Shown: positions 57,127 to 64,000 of the stretch, in pieces
Position numbering within the stretch: the stretch's first letter is position 1
How the letters are laid out: every line of letters starts with the position of its first letter
Origin: Solirubrobacterales bacterium
GTDB taxonomy: Bacteria > Actinomycetota > Thermoleophilia > Solirubrobacterales > Solirubrobacteraceae
Assembly (NCBI GenBank): GCA_027315115.1
Contig: DAHUYQ010000014.1
Span: 1-64,000 of the forward strand
Length of the DNA: 64,000 nt
Direction: 5' to 3'
Notes under the pieces: model-generated
Seen by the model: only the letters and a program-made list of their open reading frames with translations
Told to the model about the DNA's origin: nothing
Databases searched by the model: none
Position numbers and translations under genes: made by a program

Positions 57127-58713
57127 TCAACGCAGCAGCGTCACCTCTGAGATTTCCGCCGAGGGGCGGCCTGCGGGCAGGCTCGTCATCCAGAAGAGGT
57201 AGTAGCGGTAGACCTTGCCGCTCGTGGCCAGCGCGATCTTGGTGCGGCTGGTGATCGGAACCGGCGCGGCCACGCGCACCCAGCCGCGCTTCGTCAGCGG
57301 GGTGGTGTTCCCGAAGGGCAGGTTTTCGTCGAATTCGTACGCGGCGTAGATCGCCATCTCCATGCCGGGCGTGGGCGTCTGCACCACGACCGCGCGTGCC
57401 GACACGCCGGGCGCCGCGTCGACGTAGAACCCGGTGCCGGGCTTGGGGCTCAGCGTGTCTTCGCGGTATTCCTGGGTGCTCCAACTCGTTCCTGGGTCGC
57501 CGTCGACGACGTTGCCGATCTGGGCCGGGTCTTCTTCTTCGGTGCCGAACGGGTTGTAGCCGTGCGCGGCGGACTGCGCGAGGTCGACTGCGACGAGGCC
57601 GGGGCTGGCCCGCACTTCGGGCGGCACGCCGGTGCCGCGTTTGGTGTGGCCGAGCGCGAAGATCAGCACCGCGGCGATCGCCAGGCCGACCAGCGCGATG
57701 CTCGTCAGCCAGCGCATCGGGTGGCGCATCCGCCAGGGCAGCCGCTGCCTGGCCGGCGCCGGCAGCGTCCGCAGCACGCTGGTGGCCTCGCCGCCCGCGT
57801 AGCCGGCGCGCGCCGCCTCGATCGCCAGCGCCTCCTCCAGGTCGGCGATCATCGACTCCATGTCCGGGTAGCGCCGCGAGAGGTCCTTGGCGGTTGCGCG
57901 GTCGACCACCGCCGCGGTGGCCGCCGAGAGCTCGGGCCTGCGAAGCTGCACGTCCGGCACCTCCTCGCGCACGTGCCGCATCGCCACCGCGACCGGCGTC
58001 TCGCCGCGGAAGGGCACCTCGCCGAGCAGCATCTCGTAGAGCACGACGCCCAGCGAGTAGATGTCCGACTGGACGGTGACGGCCTGGCCGAGCGCCTGCT
58101 CGGGGGAGACGTAGTCGGTGGTTCCCAGCACCCTTCCGTCCATCGTCAGGCCCTGCTCGGTGAGGCTCCTCGCGATCCCGAAGTCGGTGATCTTCGCGGT
58201 GCCTTCGTTTCCGATCAGCACGTTCTGAGGCTTGACGTCGCGGTGCACGATCATGTGCTCGTGCGCGGCGGCCAGCGCCCGCGCGATCTCCAGCGCGTAG
58301 GCGAGCGCTTCGGTGGTCTCCAGGCGACCTTCGCGCCGGATCAGGCTCTTGAGCGTCTCGCCTTCGACGTGCTCGAAGACGATATACGGAGGCCCGCCCT
58401 CCCTGGCCGACCCTCCATTTCCGGCGGCGCCGACCGCGGACCCCTGCCCGTCGTCGAAGTCGATCACGGTCACGATGTGTGGGTGAGAGAGCTGCGCGAC
58501 GGCTCGCGCCTCGCGCCGGAAGCGCTCGTGCTGATCGGCGTCGCTTGCCACGTCACGGTGCATCACCTTCACCGCGACCGGCCGTTCGAGCACGGTGTCG
58601 AACGCCTTGTAGACGGTCGACATGCCGCCGTGCCCGATTTCGGCATCGAGTCTGTAGCGTCCGCCAAGCGCGGCGCCGATGCTCGTCTCGTTGGCTGTCG
58701 GTGACCCGCTCAT
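57127..58713 (-). CDS. Serine/threonine protein kinase with a discoidin-like extracytoplasmic domain
   Basis: A 528-aa kinase convergent with pknB. The kinase part shows GHGGMSTVY, AVKV (K49), HRDVKPQN and DFGIARSL. One transmembrane helix is at about 345-362. The outer domain reads NVVDGDPGTSWSTQEY, then KPGTGFYVDAAPG and GWVRVA, a pattern like galactose-binding/F5-8C domains seen at the ends of some MurJ and kinase proteins. There are no PASTA repeats. Glutamate is 22 GAG to 6 GAA inside and 2 GAG to 9 GAA outside by hand count. Confidence 0.9.
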   Translation of the reverse strand: MSGSPTANETSIGAALGGRYRLDAEIGHGGMSTVYKAFDTVLERPVAVKVMHRDVASDADQHERFRREARAVAQLSHPHIVTVIDFDDGQGSAVGAAGNGGSAREGGPPYIVFEHVEGETLKSLIRREGRLETTEALAYALEIARALAAAHEHMIVHRDVKPQNVLIGNEGTAKITDFGIARSLTEQGLTMDGRVLGTTDYVSPEQALGQAVTVQSDIYSLGVVLYEMLLGEVPFRGETPVAVAMRHVREEVPDVQLRRPELSAATAAVVDRATAKDLSRRYPDMESMIADLEEALAIEAARAGYAGGEATSVLRTLPAPARQRLPWRMRHPMRWLTSIALVGLAIAAVLIFALGHTKRGTGVPPEVRASPGLVAVDLAQSAAHGYNPFGTEEEDPAQIGNVVDGDPGTSWSTQEYREDTLSPKPGTGFYVDAAPGVSARAVVVQTPTPGMEMAIYAAYEFDENLPFGNTTPLTKRGWVRVAAPVPITSRTKIALATSGKVYRYYLFWMTSLPAGRPSAEISEVTLLR

Positions 58714-58781
58714 CGACGTGAGAGAAGCTCAGTCCTCGGCTCTCAGCTTACGGCCGCCAAGGACGCGCTTCACCGTGGGTT

Positions 58782-59633
58782 CTACCCTTCTTTGCCCATG
58801 CCGCGTTCATCGGGCCAGGCGGCGAGCATCCACAGCGCCAGCAGCACCCGGTAGACGGAGAACGGAGCCAGCGGCATCTCCCCGAGACGCAGTCGCGCCT
58901 GCAGCCGGGCGCTGATCAGCGTGGAGGCGAAGGACGCGCCGGCCCCGGCCACCAGCGCGGCCCGCTGCTCGCCGGTGAGCCCGCGCTCGCGGGCGAGGCG
59001 CGCGCCCTTCAGGGCGCACGCGCCGAGGATCACCGGCGCGGCCGCAAGCCAGGAGAGCTCATCCGCCTCGGCCCGCGAGAATCCGCGCAGTCGCGCCGCG
59101 GTCAGCGTCGCGCCGCGTCGCGAGACGCCCGGCATCAGCGCGAGCGCCTGCGCCGCGCCGATCGCGAGCGCGTCCGCCGCGCCCGCCTGCTCGATGCCCC
59201 GCCGGCCGTCGCGGCGATCGGCGGCCCACATCGCCAGGGCGCCGCCCGCGAGGCCAAGCGCGATCGGCCGCGCCCCGCTGCCGCGCCGCTCGATCGGCCG
59301 CTGCAGCAGGTAGCCCGCCAGCGCCGGGGGCAGCGCGGTCAGGCCGAGCACCGCCAGGCGGCGCGCCGGCGCCGATACGAGCGCCCACCGGGGCGGGTGG
59401 GCGCTCGTATCAGCACAGGTGCGCCGGAAGCTGGCCCGCAGCCGAGCGCCCATCTGGAGGGCCAGCGCGGCCGCGGTGCCGGCGTGCAGAGCGACCTCGA
59501 AGCTCTTGGCGAACGAGGGGTCCGGCGCGCTGCCCCGAGACAGCCGCTGCAGCAGTGCGGTGTGGGCTGAAGAGGAAACCGGCGCCATCTCGGTCGGCCC
59601 CTGCAGCAGGCCGAGCAGGATCGCGCGGCGCAT
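58782..59633 (-). CDS. uppP: Undecaprenyl-diphosphatase UppP
   Basis: A polytopic membrane phosphatase that recycles the wall carrier lipid. The two active-site blocks are QGPTEMAPVSSSAHTALL near the N-terminus and MPGVSRRGATLTAARL in the middle; the usual SRSG is SRRG here and TEFLPVSS is TEMAPVSS, both mild variants. The 283-aa length is normal. ATG 59633 lies at the end of the dedA gene, so the two are co-transcribed. Confidence 0.88.
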   Translation of the reverse strand: MRRAILLGLLQGPTEMAPVSSSAHTALLQRLSRGSAPDPSFAKSFEVALHAGTAAALALQMGARLRASFRRTCADTSAHPPRWALVSAPARRLAVLGLTALPPALAGYLLQRPIERRGSGARPIALGLAGGALAMWAADRRDGRRGIEQAGAADALAIGAAQALALMPGVSRRGATLTAARLRGFSRAEADELSWLAAAPVILGACALKGARLARERGLTGEQRAALVAGAGASFASTLISARLQARLRLGEMPLAPFSVYRVLLALWMLAAWPDERGMGKEG

Positions 59634-59635
59634 GC

Positions 59636-60307
59636 TCAGCCGGCGGTATCGGTCACGGGATCGCTGCGGCGCTTGCGCACCCGCCGTATCAGAGCCCAAC
59701 CGATGCCGCCCACGATCAGCGCGACGATCACGTAGTCGACGTACTCGAATCCGGTTCGGATCTTGGTCCATTCGGACCCGACCGCTTCGCCGGCCAGCGC
59801 CAGCGCCAGCACCCACGGGGTGGTGCCGATCAGCGAGAGCACGCTGAAGCGCGGCACCGGCATCTTCGCCACGCCCGCCGGCAGCGAGACGAAGGCGCGC
59901 ACGAACGGCACCAGCCGACCGAAGAGCACCGTCCCGTCGCCGTAGCGCGAGAACCAGCGGTCGGCGCGCACGATCTGATCGGGCCCGATGTGGACCCATC
60001 TGCCGTGGCGTTCGAGCAGCTCCAGGCGGCCGCCGCGGCCCACGGCGTAGGCGATCCAGGAGCCGACCATCGATCCTGCGATGCCGGCGAGCACCACGCC
60101 CACCATCGTCAGGTGGTGGCTGGAGCCGCTGCTGACCGGGTCGGCGACCGCGAAGCCGGCGAACAGCATCACGACCTCGGAGGGGACCGGTATGCAGGCG
60201 GCCGAGATCGCCATCAGCACGAAGATCCCGGGCAGCCCCGCTTCGCGCACGAAGTGCGAGATTTCGTTGACCAGCGCCCCGGATATCGAGGCGATCACAA
60301 GATGCAT
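59636..60307 (-). CDS. DedA-family membrane protein
   Basis: A 223-aa protein of the DedA/VTT group, implicated in lipid-carrier flipping. Typical blocks are CIPVPSEVVMLFAGFAV, GSMVGSWIAYAVGRGGR and FGRLVPFVRAFVSLPAGVAKM, with the conserved Glu and Arg of the family. About five transmembrane helices are likely. It sits directly upstream of uppP, consistent with undecaprenyl-phosphate recycling. A -10 box lies 8 nt before its ATG. Confidence 0.9.
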   Translation of the reverse strand: MHLVIASISGALVNEISHFVREAGLPGIFVLMAISAACIPVPSEVVMLFAGFAVADPVSSGSSHHLTMVGVVLAGIAGSMVGSWIAYAVGRGGRLELLERHGRWVHIGPDQIVRADRWFSRYGDGTVLFGRLVPFVRAFVSLPAGVAKMPVPRFSVLSLIGTTPWVLALALAGEAVGSEWTKIRTGFEYVDYVIVALIVGGIGWALIRRVRKRRSDPVTDTAG

Positions 60308-60315
60308 CGAGGCAA

Positions 60316-60321
60316 ACGATA
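60316..60321 (-). promoter_or_regulatory. -10 box of a near-leaderless promoter for the dedA-uppP pair
   Basis: On the minus strand TATCGT lies 8 nt before the ATG at 60307. Confidence 0.4.
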
Positions 60322-60495
60322 CCTGCCGCGCTCTTGCCGCCGCTGCGCATGCAACGTGAGAGTTCGCTCACCGCGGTCGGCGCCCGCCGCGCGGTCGGGG
60401 GCGGCGCCCGCGGGGAACCCGGAGCGCGCTCGCGCCGCGCGGTCCTGGCGGCGCCGGCGCGGCCGTCCGGGCGATGGCGTTGTTTACTAGGCCCC

Positions 60496-61638
60496 GTGCG
60501 TGTATGGATCGACCTCACCAACAGCCCGCACGTGCTGGTCATGCGGCCCGTGATCGAGCGCCTGCGCGCGCAGGGGCACGACGTCGAGGTGACCGCGCGT
60601 GACTTCGCGCAGACGCTGGGCCTGCTGCGGCGCTTCCGGATCGACCACACCGCGATCGGACGTCACCGCGGCGGCAGCATGCTCGGCAAGGCGAGGGGCA
60701 TCGCCTCCCGCTCGGGCGCGCTGACGCGCTGGGCGCTGCACCGCCGGCGGCAGGCCGGCGCGGGATTCGACATCGCCTTGGGCCACGGCTCCAACGACGT
60801 GAGCGTCGCTGCCGCGCTGCTGCGCATCCCCAGCTCGACGATGTTCGACTACGAGTGGGCGAGCATCCAGCACAACGTCAACTGCCGCCTGGCGCGGGCC
60901 GTGGTGGTGCCGGATGCGATCCCCCCGGAGCGGCTGGCGCGCTACGGCGCGGGCGGAAAGCTGGGCCGCTACGCAGGCCTCAAGGAGGAGTACTACCTGG
61001 CGGACTTCGAGCCCGATCCCGCCGTGCTAGCCGAGCTTGGCCTCGACCGCGCCCGTCCGATCGTGACCGTCCGCACGCCGCCTGAGCTGGCGCTCTACCA
61101 CCGCTTCGAGAACGATGTCTTCGGCCGGGTGCTGGAGCGTCTGCGGGCCGCGGCCGCCGAGCGCGGCCTGCAGAGCGTGGTGCTGCCGCGCACGGAGGCG
61201 CAGCGTGAGCAGCTCCAGGGGGTCGGCGAGCTGATCGTGCCCCAGGCCGCGATCGACGCCCAGTCGTTGATCTGCCTCTCCAGCCTGGTGATATCCGCGG
61301 GCGGCACGATGAACAGGGAGGCGGTGGCGCTGGGCGTGCCGGTCTACTCGACCTTCGCGGGCCGTCTGGGCGCGGTGGACGAGCGGCTGATCGCCGAAAG
61401 TCGCCTGCGGCTACTGAGCGATGCCGACGCGATAGACCTGAGCCTCCTGCAGGCCGGCGCGGGGTCGGAGCCCGCCGTCCCCGCGGAGCCCGCCGTCCCC
61501 GCGGAGCGCGCCGAGCCCGTGGCGCCCGCGGCCGGCGGCGGTCGCGTGGCCGCCGTCCCCGCCGCCGATCGGCGCGTGCGGCGCGACCCGCAGGTGCTGA
61601 TCGACCTGCTGCTCAGCCCCCTGTCTGCCTCCCGCTGA
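60496..61638 (+). CDS. DUF354 glycosyltransferase-like protein
   Basis: A 380-aa protein of the DUF354 group, which has a GT-B-like fold. It starts MRVWIDLTNSPHVLVMRPVI and contains GHDVEVTARDF, DIALGHGSNDVSVAAALL, STMFDYEWASIQHN and VISAGGTMNREAVALGVPVY, the last resembling a sugar-nucleotide loop. A repeated Pro-Ala-Glu stretch lies near residue 330. It probably acts in surface-polysaccharide synthesis with the next gene. GTG 60496 is chosen for the exact family N-terminus; TTTACT lies 7 nt upstream. Confidence 0.8.
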   Translation: MRVWIDLTNSPHVLVMRPVIERLRAQGHDVEVTARDFAQTLGLLRRFRIDHTAIGRHRGGSMLGKARGIASRSGALTRWALHRRRQAGAGFDIALGHGSNDVSVAAALLRIPSSTMFDYEWASIQHNVNCRLARAVVVPDAIPPERLARYGAGGKLGRYAGLKEEYYLADFEPDPAVLAELGLDRARPIVTVRTPPELALYHRFENDVFGRVLERLRAAAAERGLQSVVLPRTEAQREQLQGVGELIVPQAAIDAQSLICLSSLVISAGGTMNREAVALGVPVYSTFAGRLGAVDERLIAESRLRLLSDADAIDLSLLQAGAGSEPAVPAEPAVPAERAEPVAPAAGGGRVAAVPAADRRVRRDPQVLIDLLLSPLSASR

Positions 61639-61762
61639 GCCCTCGCGGCGGCAGCCGCGGCCGGGGTTCGCCCGCCACCGCGCGCGGGCGCGGAATGTGC
61701 CGCATTTCGCTCGCGTCTATATACCGAGGCACACCGCGGACATCCCGTGCCCGGCCAACCCT

Positions 61763-61768
61763 TACAAT
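61763..61768 (+). promoter_or_regulatory. -10 box of a leaderless promoter for the epimerase/dehydratase gene
   Basis: TACAAT lies exactly 7 nt before the ATG at 61776, a near-ideal leaderless arrangement. Confidence 0.6.
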
Positions 61769-61775
61769 CGGACGG

Positions 61776-63884
61776 ATGCGCCGACGTATTCGCTCGGCGG
61801 CCATGCCGATCCACAGGCACTCGCTGCCCCAAATAGTCGTGGACGCGGCGCTGATCGCGCTGGCCTACTACCTGGCGTTCCAGCTCCGCTTCAACCACGG
61901 CCCGAGCGGGGGCTACGCCCGGCTGCTGGATCGGACGCTGCCCTGGGTCGTGCTGGGCGGCGCGATCGTGCTGATCCTGGGCCGCGTGTACGAGCGCCAG
62001 TGGCGCTACTCCTCCCAGCGCGACTACCTGGCGCTGGGCCGCGGCGTGCTCGTGATCACCGTGCTGGCGATGCTCGGGGTCGCGGTGCTGCACCCGGTCG
62101 TCGTCACCGAGAGCGGGGCGGTCGGCCCGGGCGGGCGGGTCTCTCAATACAAGCTCGTGGGATTGGGTCTCCCCGACGGCGTGAGCGTCCTGTTCCTGCT
62201 GCTGTGCCTGGCCTTCATGTCTGGTCTGCGCGTGATCGCCCGATCGCTGCACGAGCGGCGTCCGCTCGCGGCGCTGAAAGCGGCCTCGACGGCAGAGCGC
62301 AGCGTGCTGATCGTCGGCGCCGGCGACGGCGGCCGGCTGGTGCTGCGGGAGATCCTGCGCAACCGCGAGCTGGGGCTGGTCCCCGTCGGGTTCCTGGACG
62401 ACGACTCGCGCAAGCACGGCATGCGGATCGACGGCGTGAAGGTGCGCGGCGACACCTTCGGCGATCTCGGCCGGATCCTCGACGAGGCCGAGCCCGACGA
62501 AGTGATCATCGCGATCCCCTCGGCGCCCGGCTCGACCAGGGCGCGGATCGTGCGCGCCTGCCGGGAGCGCGGGGTGGCGGTGCGCACGCTGCCCACGGTC
62601 TTCGAGCTGCTGCGCGACCAGGACGCCTCCAGCGCGGGCGCAATCGCCCAGCAGGTGCGCGAGGTGCGAGTGGAGGACGTGCTCGGCCGCGACCCGGTCC
62701 ACGTCGAGCTGCGCACGGCCGGCGCCTATATCGCCGGCGAGACGGTGCTGGTCACCGGCGCCGGCGGCTCGATCGGCTCCGAGCTCTGCCGCCAGATCGC
62801 GCAGGTGCGTCCGAGGCGGCTGGTGCTCGTCGATCACGCCGAGGACAACCTGTTCGCGATCGCCAGGGAGCTGGAGCAGGAGCGCCATGTGCCGCCCGCC
62901 GTGCTCTGCGCCGTGCTGGCCGACTGCAAGGAGCCCGCGCGCATGAAGGAGGTCTTCGCCGAGCACTCTCCGGCGGTGGTCTTCCACGCCGCCGCCTACA
63001 AGCACGTCGGCCTGATGGAGGCCAACCCGATCGAGGCGGTCCGCAACAACGCGCTGGCCACGCGCCTGGTCGCGATGCTCGCCGGGCAGCATGGAGCCGA
63101 GCGCTTCGTGCTGGTCTCCACCGACAAGGCGGTGGCGCCGGCGACTGTGATGGGCGCCTCCAAGGCGCTGGCGGAGCTGGCGCTGGAGGCCGCGACCGCA
63201 AGCCACCCCGACACCCGCTACGCGGCCGTGCGCTTCGGCAACGTGCTCGGCTCCTCCGGCAGCGTCGTGCCGATCTTCAAGCGCCAGATCGAGCGCGGCG
63301 GCCCGGTGACGGTCACCGACGAGCGGATGGAGCGCTACTTCATGACGATCCCGGAGGCGGTGCAGCTCATCATCCGCTCCGGCTCGCTGATCTCGCCGCG
63401 CAGCGGGCGGGGCACGGAGCTGTTCGTGCTCGATATGGGAGAGCCGGTGAAGATCGTCGATCTGGCGCGCGCGATGATCGAGCTCTCCGGCCTCACCCCG
63501 CAGCGCGACGTGGTGATCGAGGTCGTCGGCGCCCGTCCCGGCGAGAAGCTCAGCGAGGAGCTCTTCGCCGATCACGAGCGCCCGATGGCCACCGACGCGG
63601 AGAAGATCATGCGGGTGGAGCGCAGGCGCGCCGCCCCAGAGATCGTCGAAGCGGCCTTCGGCGAGGTCGAGGCGCTGCTGGCCGAGGCCGACGCCGAGAC
63701 CCTCTCCGCGCGGATGGCGAGCATCGCGACCGCGCCCTGGCGCGCCGGGGCCTACGTGCCGGCGCAGACGCAGGACCGGGAGCCCGCTGGAGGCGTTCCC
63801 GGCGCCGAGCAGCCGATCTCCGGCTCGCCGGCGGACGCCGAGCAGGCCGGTCGATCCGCGACCGTGCGCCTGCCCTCCTCGTAG
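61776..63884 (+). CDS. Membrane-bound nucleotide-sugar epimerase/dehydratase (WbpM/CapD type)
   Basis: A 702-aa protein with four N-terminal transmembrane helices (to about residue 165), a first Rossmann-like region (VLIVGAGDGGRLVLREIL), and the catalytic SDR domain. The latter has VLVTGAGGSIGSELCRQIA, FHAAAYKHVGLMEANPIEA, FVLVSTDKAVAPATVMGASK and ARPGEKLSEELF. The catalytic site is the large-dehydratase type, with TDKA and a Met-Gly-x-x-K replacing the SDR Tyr-x3-Lys. It likely makes a 4-keto-6-deoxy UDP-HexNAc for surface glycans. ATG 61776 is set by the promoter 7 nt upstream. Confidence 0.92.
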   Translation: MRRRIRSAAMPIHRHSLPQIVVDAALIALAYYLAFQLRFNHGPSGGYARLLDRTLPWVVLGGAIVLILGRVYERQWRYSSQRDYLALGRGVLVITVLAMLGVAVLHPVVVTESGAVGPGGRVSQYKLVGLGLPDGVSVLFLLLCLAFMSGLRVIARSLHERRPLAALKAASTAERSVLIVGAGDGGRLVLREILRNRELGLVPVGFLDDDSRKHGMRIDGVKVRGDTFGDLGRILDEAEPDEVIIAIPSAPGSTRARIVRACRERGVAVRTLPTVFELLRDQDASSAGAIAQQVREVRVEDVLGRDPVHVELRTAGAYIAGETVLVTGAGGSIGSELCRQIAQVRPRRLVLVDHAEDNLFAIARELEQERHVPPAVLCAVLADCKEPARMKEVFAEHSPAVVFHAAAYKHVGLMEANPIEAVRNNALATRLVAMLAGQHGAERFVLVSTDKAVAPATVMGASKALAELALEAATASHPDTRYAAVRFGNVLGSSGSVVPIFKRQIERGGPVTVTDERMERYFMTIPEAVQLIIRSGSLISPRSGRGTELFVLDMGEPVKIVDLARAMIELSGLTPQRDVVIEVVGARPGEKLSEELFADHERPMATDAEKIMRVERRRAAPEIVEAAFGEVEALLAEADAETLSARMASIATAPWRAGAYVPAQTQDREPAGGVPGAEQPISGSPADAEQAGRSATVRLPSS

Positions 63885-63896
63885 ACTCCCGCACCA

Positions 63897-64000
63897 ATGG
63901 CCTTTGTGCTAGCCCTCTCACTTTCAGGGTCCGTCTCACAAGTCAGCGTGATCGTCGCCGCCGCGGCGCTGCTCGGCGTGATGGTGCTGACGCTGCTGTT
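63897..64000 (+). CDS. Start of a membrane protein gene, cut by the window end
   Basis: The frame from ATG 63897 reads MAFVLALSLSGSVSQVSVIV and continues into a hydrophobic helix up to the edge. TAGACT lies 9 nt upstream. Given the neighbours it may be a polysaccharide or envelope gene, but too little is present to name it. Confidence 0.5.
   Translation, partial: MAFVLALSLSGSVSQVSVIVAAAALLGVMVLTLL

Overview
This window is a 64 kb piece of a high-GC actinobacterial chromosome that spans the replication origin. It contains the block rpmH-rnpA-yidD-yidC-jag-rsmG-parA-parB facing away from dnaA-dnaN-recF-dciA-gyrB-gyrA. Several traits point to Actinomycetota: phosphatidylinositol-phosphate and inositol-phosphate synthases, FhaA/FhaB/PP2C/PBP/PASTA-kinase signalling, a mycobacterial-type transaldolase, and many starts only 6-8 nt behind a TANNNT -10 box (leaderless mRNAs). 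Other traits (very high GC, GyrB with a long insertion, a pbp/kinase cluster without rodA, little synteny with mycobacteria or streptomycetes) suggest a deep lineage such as Thermoleophilia/Solirubrobacterales. The lineage is an inference from gene content, not a database result.

Layout. 0.1-5.3 kb: inositol phospholipid genes, a decayed ATPase gene, a glycosyltransferase-PHP fusion and a degenerate uracil-DNA-glycosylase-like protein. 5.3-9.2 kb: quinone oxidoreductase and thiE on the minus strand, divergent from thiO-thiS-thiG. 9.2-21.3 kb: a cupredoxin lipoprotein, then a plus-strand run with argF, an rRNA methyltransferase, dihydrolipoyl dehydrogenase, a DsbA-like protein, lipB-lipA, an inactive rhomboid-like protein, a D,D-carboxypeptidase and two acyl-CoA dehydrogenases. 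21.4-29.4 kb: minus-strand lytic transglycosylase, transaldolase, transketolase, a large secreted PKD protein and an M50-CBS protease. 29.6-30.1 kb: a HEPN pseudogene beside tRNA-Ile(GAT). 30.3-45.2 kb: the origin region. 45.2-45.5 kb: a strongly folded intergenic element, the most promising undescribed item here. 45.6-48.9 kb: HNH nuclease, prephenate dehydratase, a DUF4446-like protein and a CARDB-like secreted protein. 49-58.7 kb: three Ser/Thr kinases with FHA proteins, PP2C phosphatase and a penicillin-binding protein. 58.8-64 kb: UppP, DedA, a DUF354 protein, a WbpM/CapD-like epimerase and the start of a membrane protein running off the end.

How they fit together. The origin block supplies initiation (DnaA, DciA, DnaN, gyrase), segregation (ParAB), and RNA and membrane-protein biogenesis (RnpA, L34, YidC, Jag). 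The 49-60 kb block couples Ser/Thr phosphorylation to wall synthesis (PBP, PASTA kinase, UppP). LipB, LipA and dihydrolipoyl dehydrogenase form a lipoate module, and ThiE/O/S/G a thiamine module. Two cross-cutting patterns stand out: recurrent leaderless promoters, and a switch from GAG to GAA glutamate codons where genes encode extracytoplasmic segments, even inside a single gene. No CRISPR array, insertion sequence or prophage was seen.
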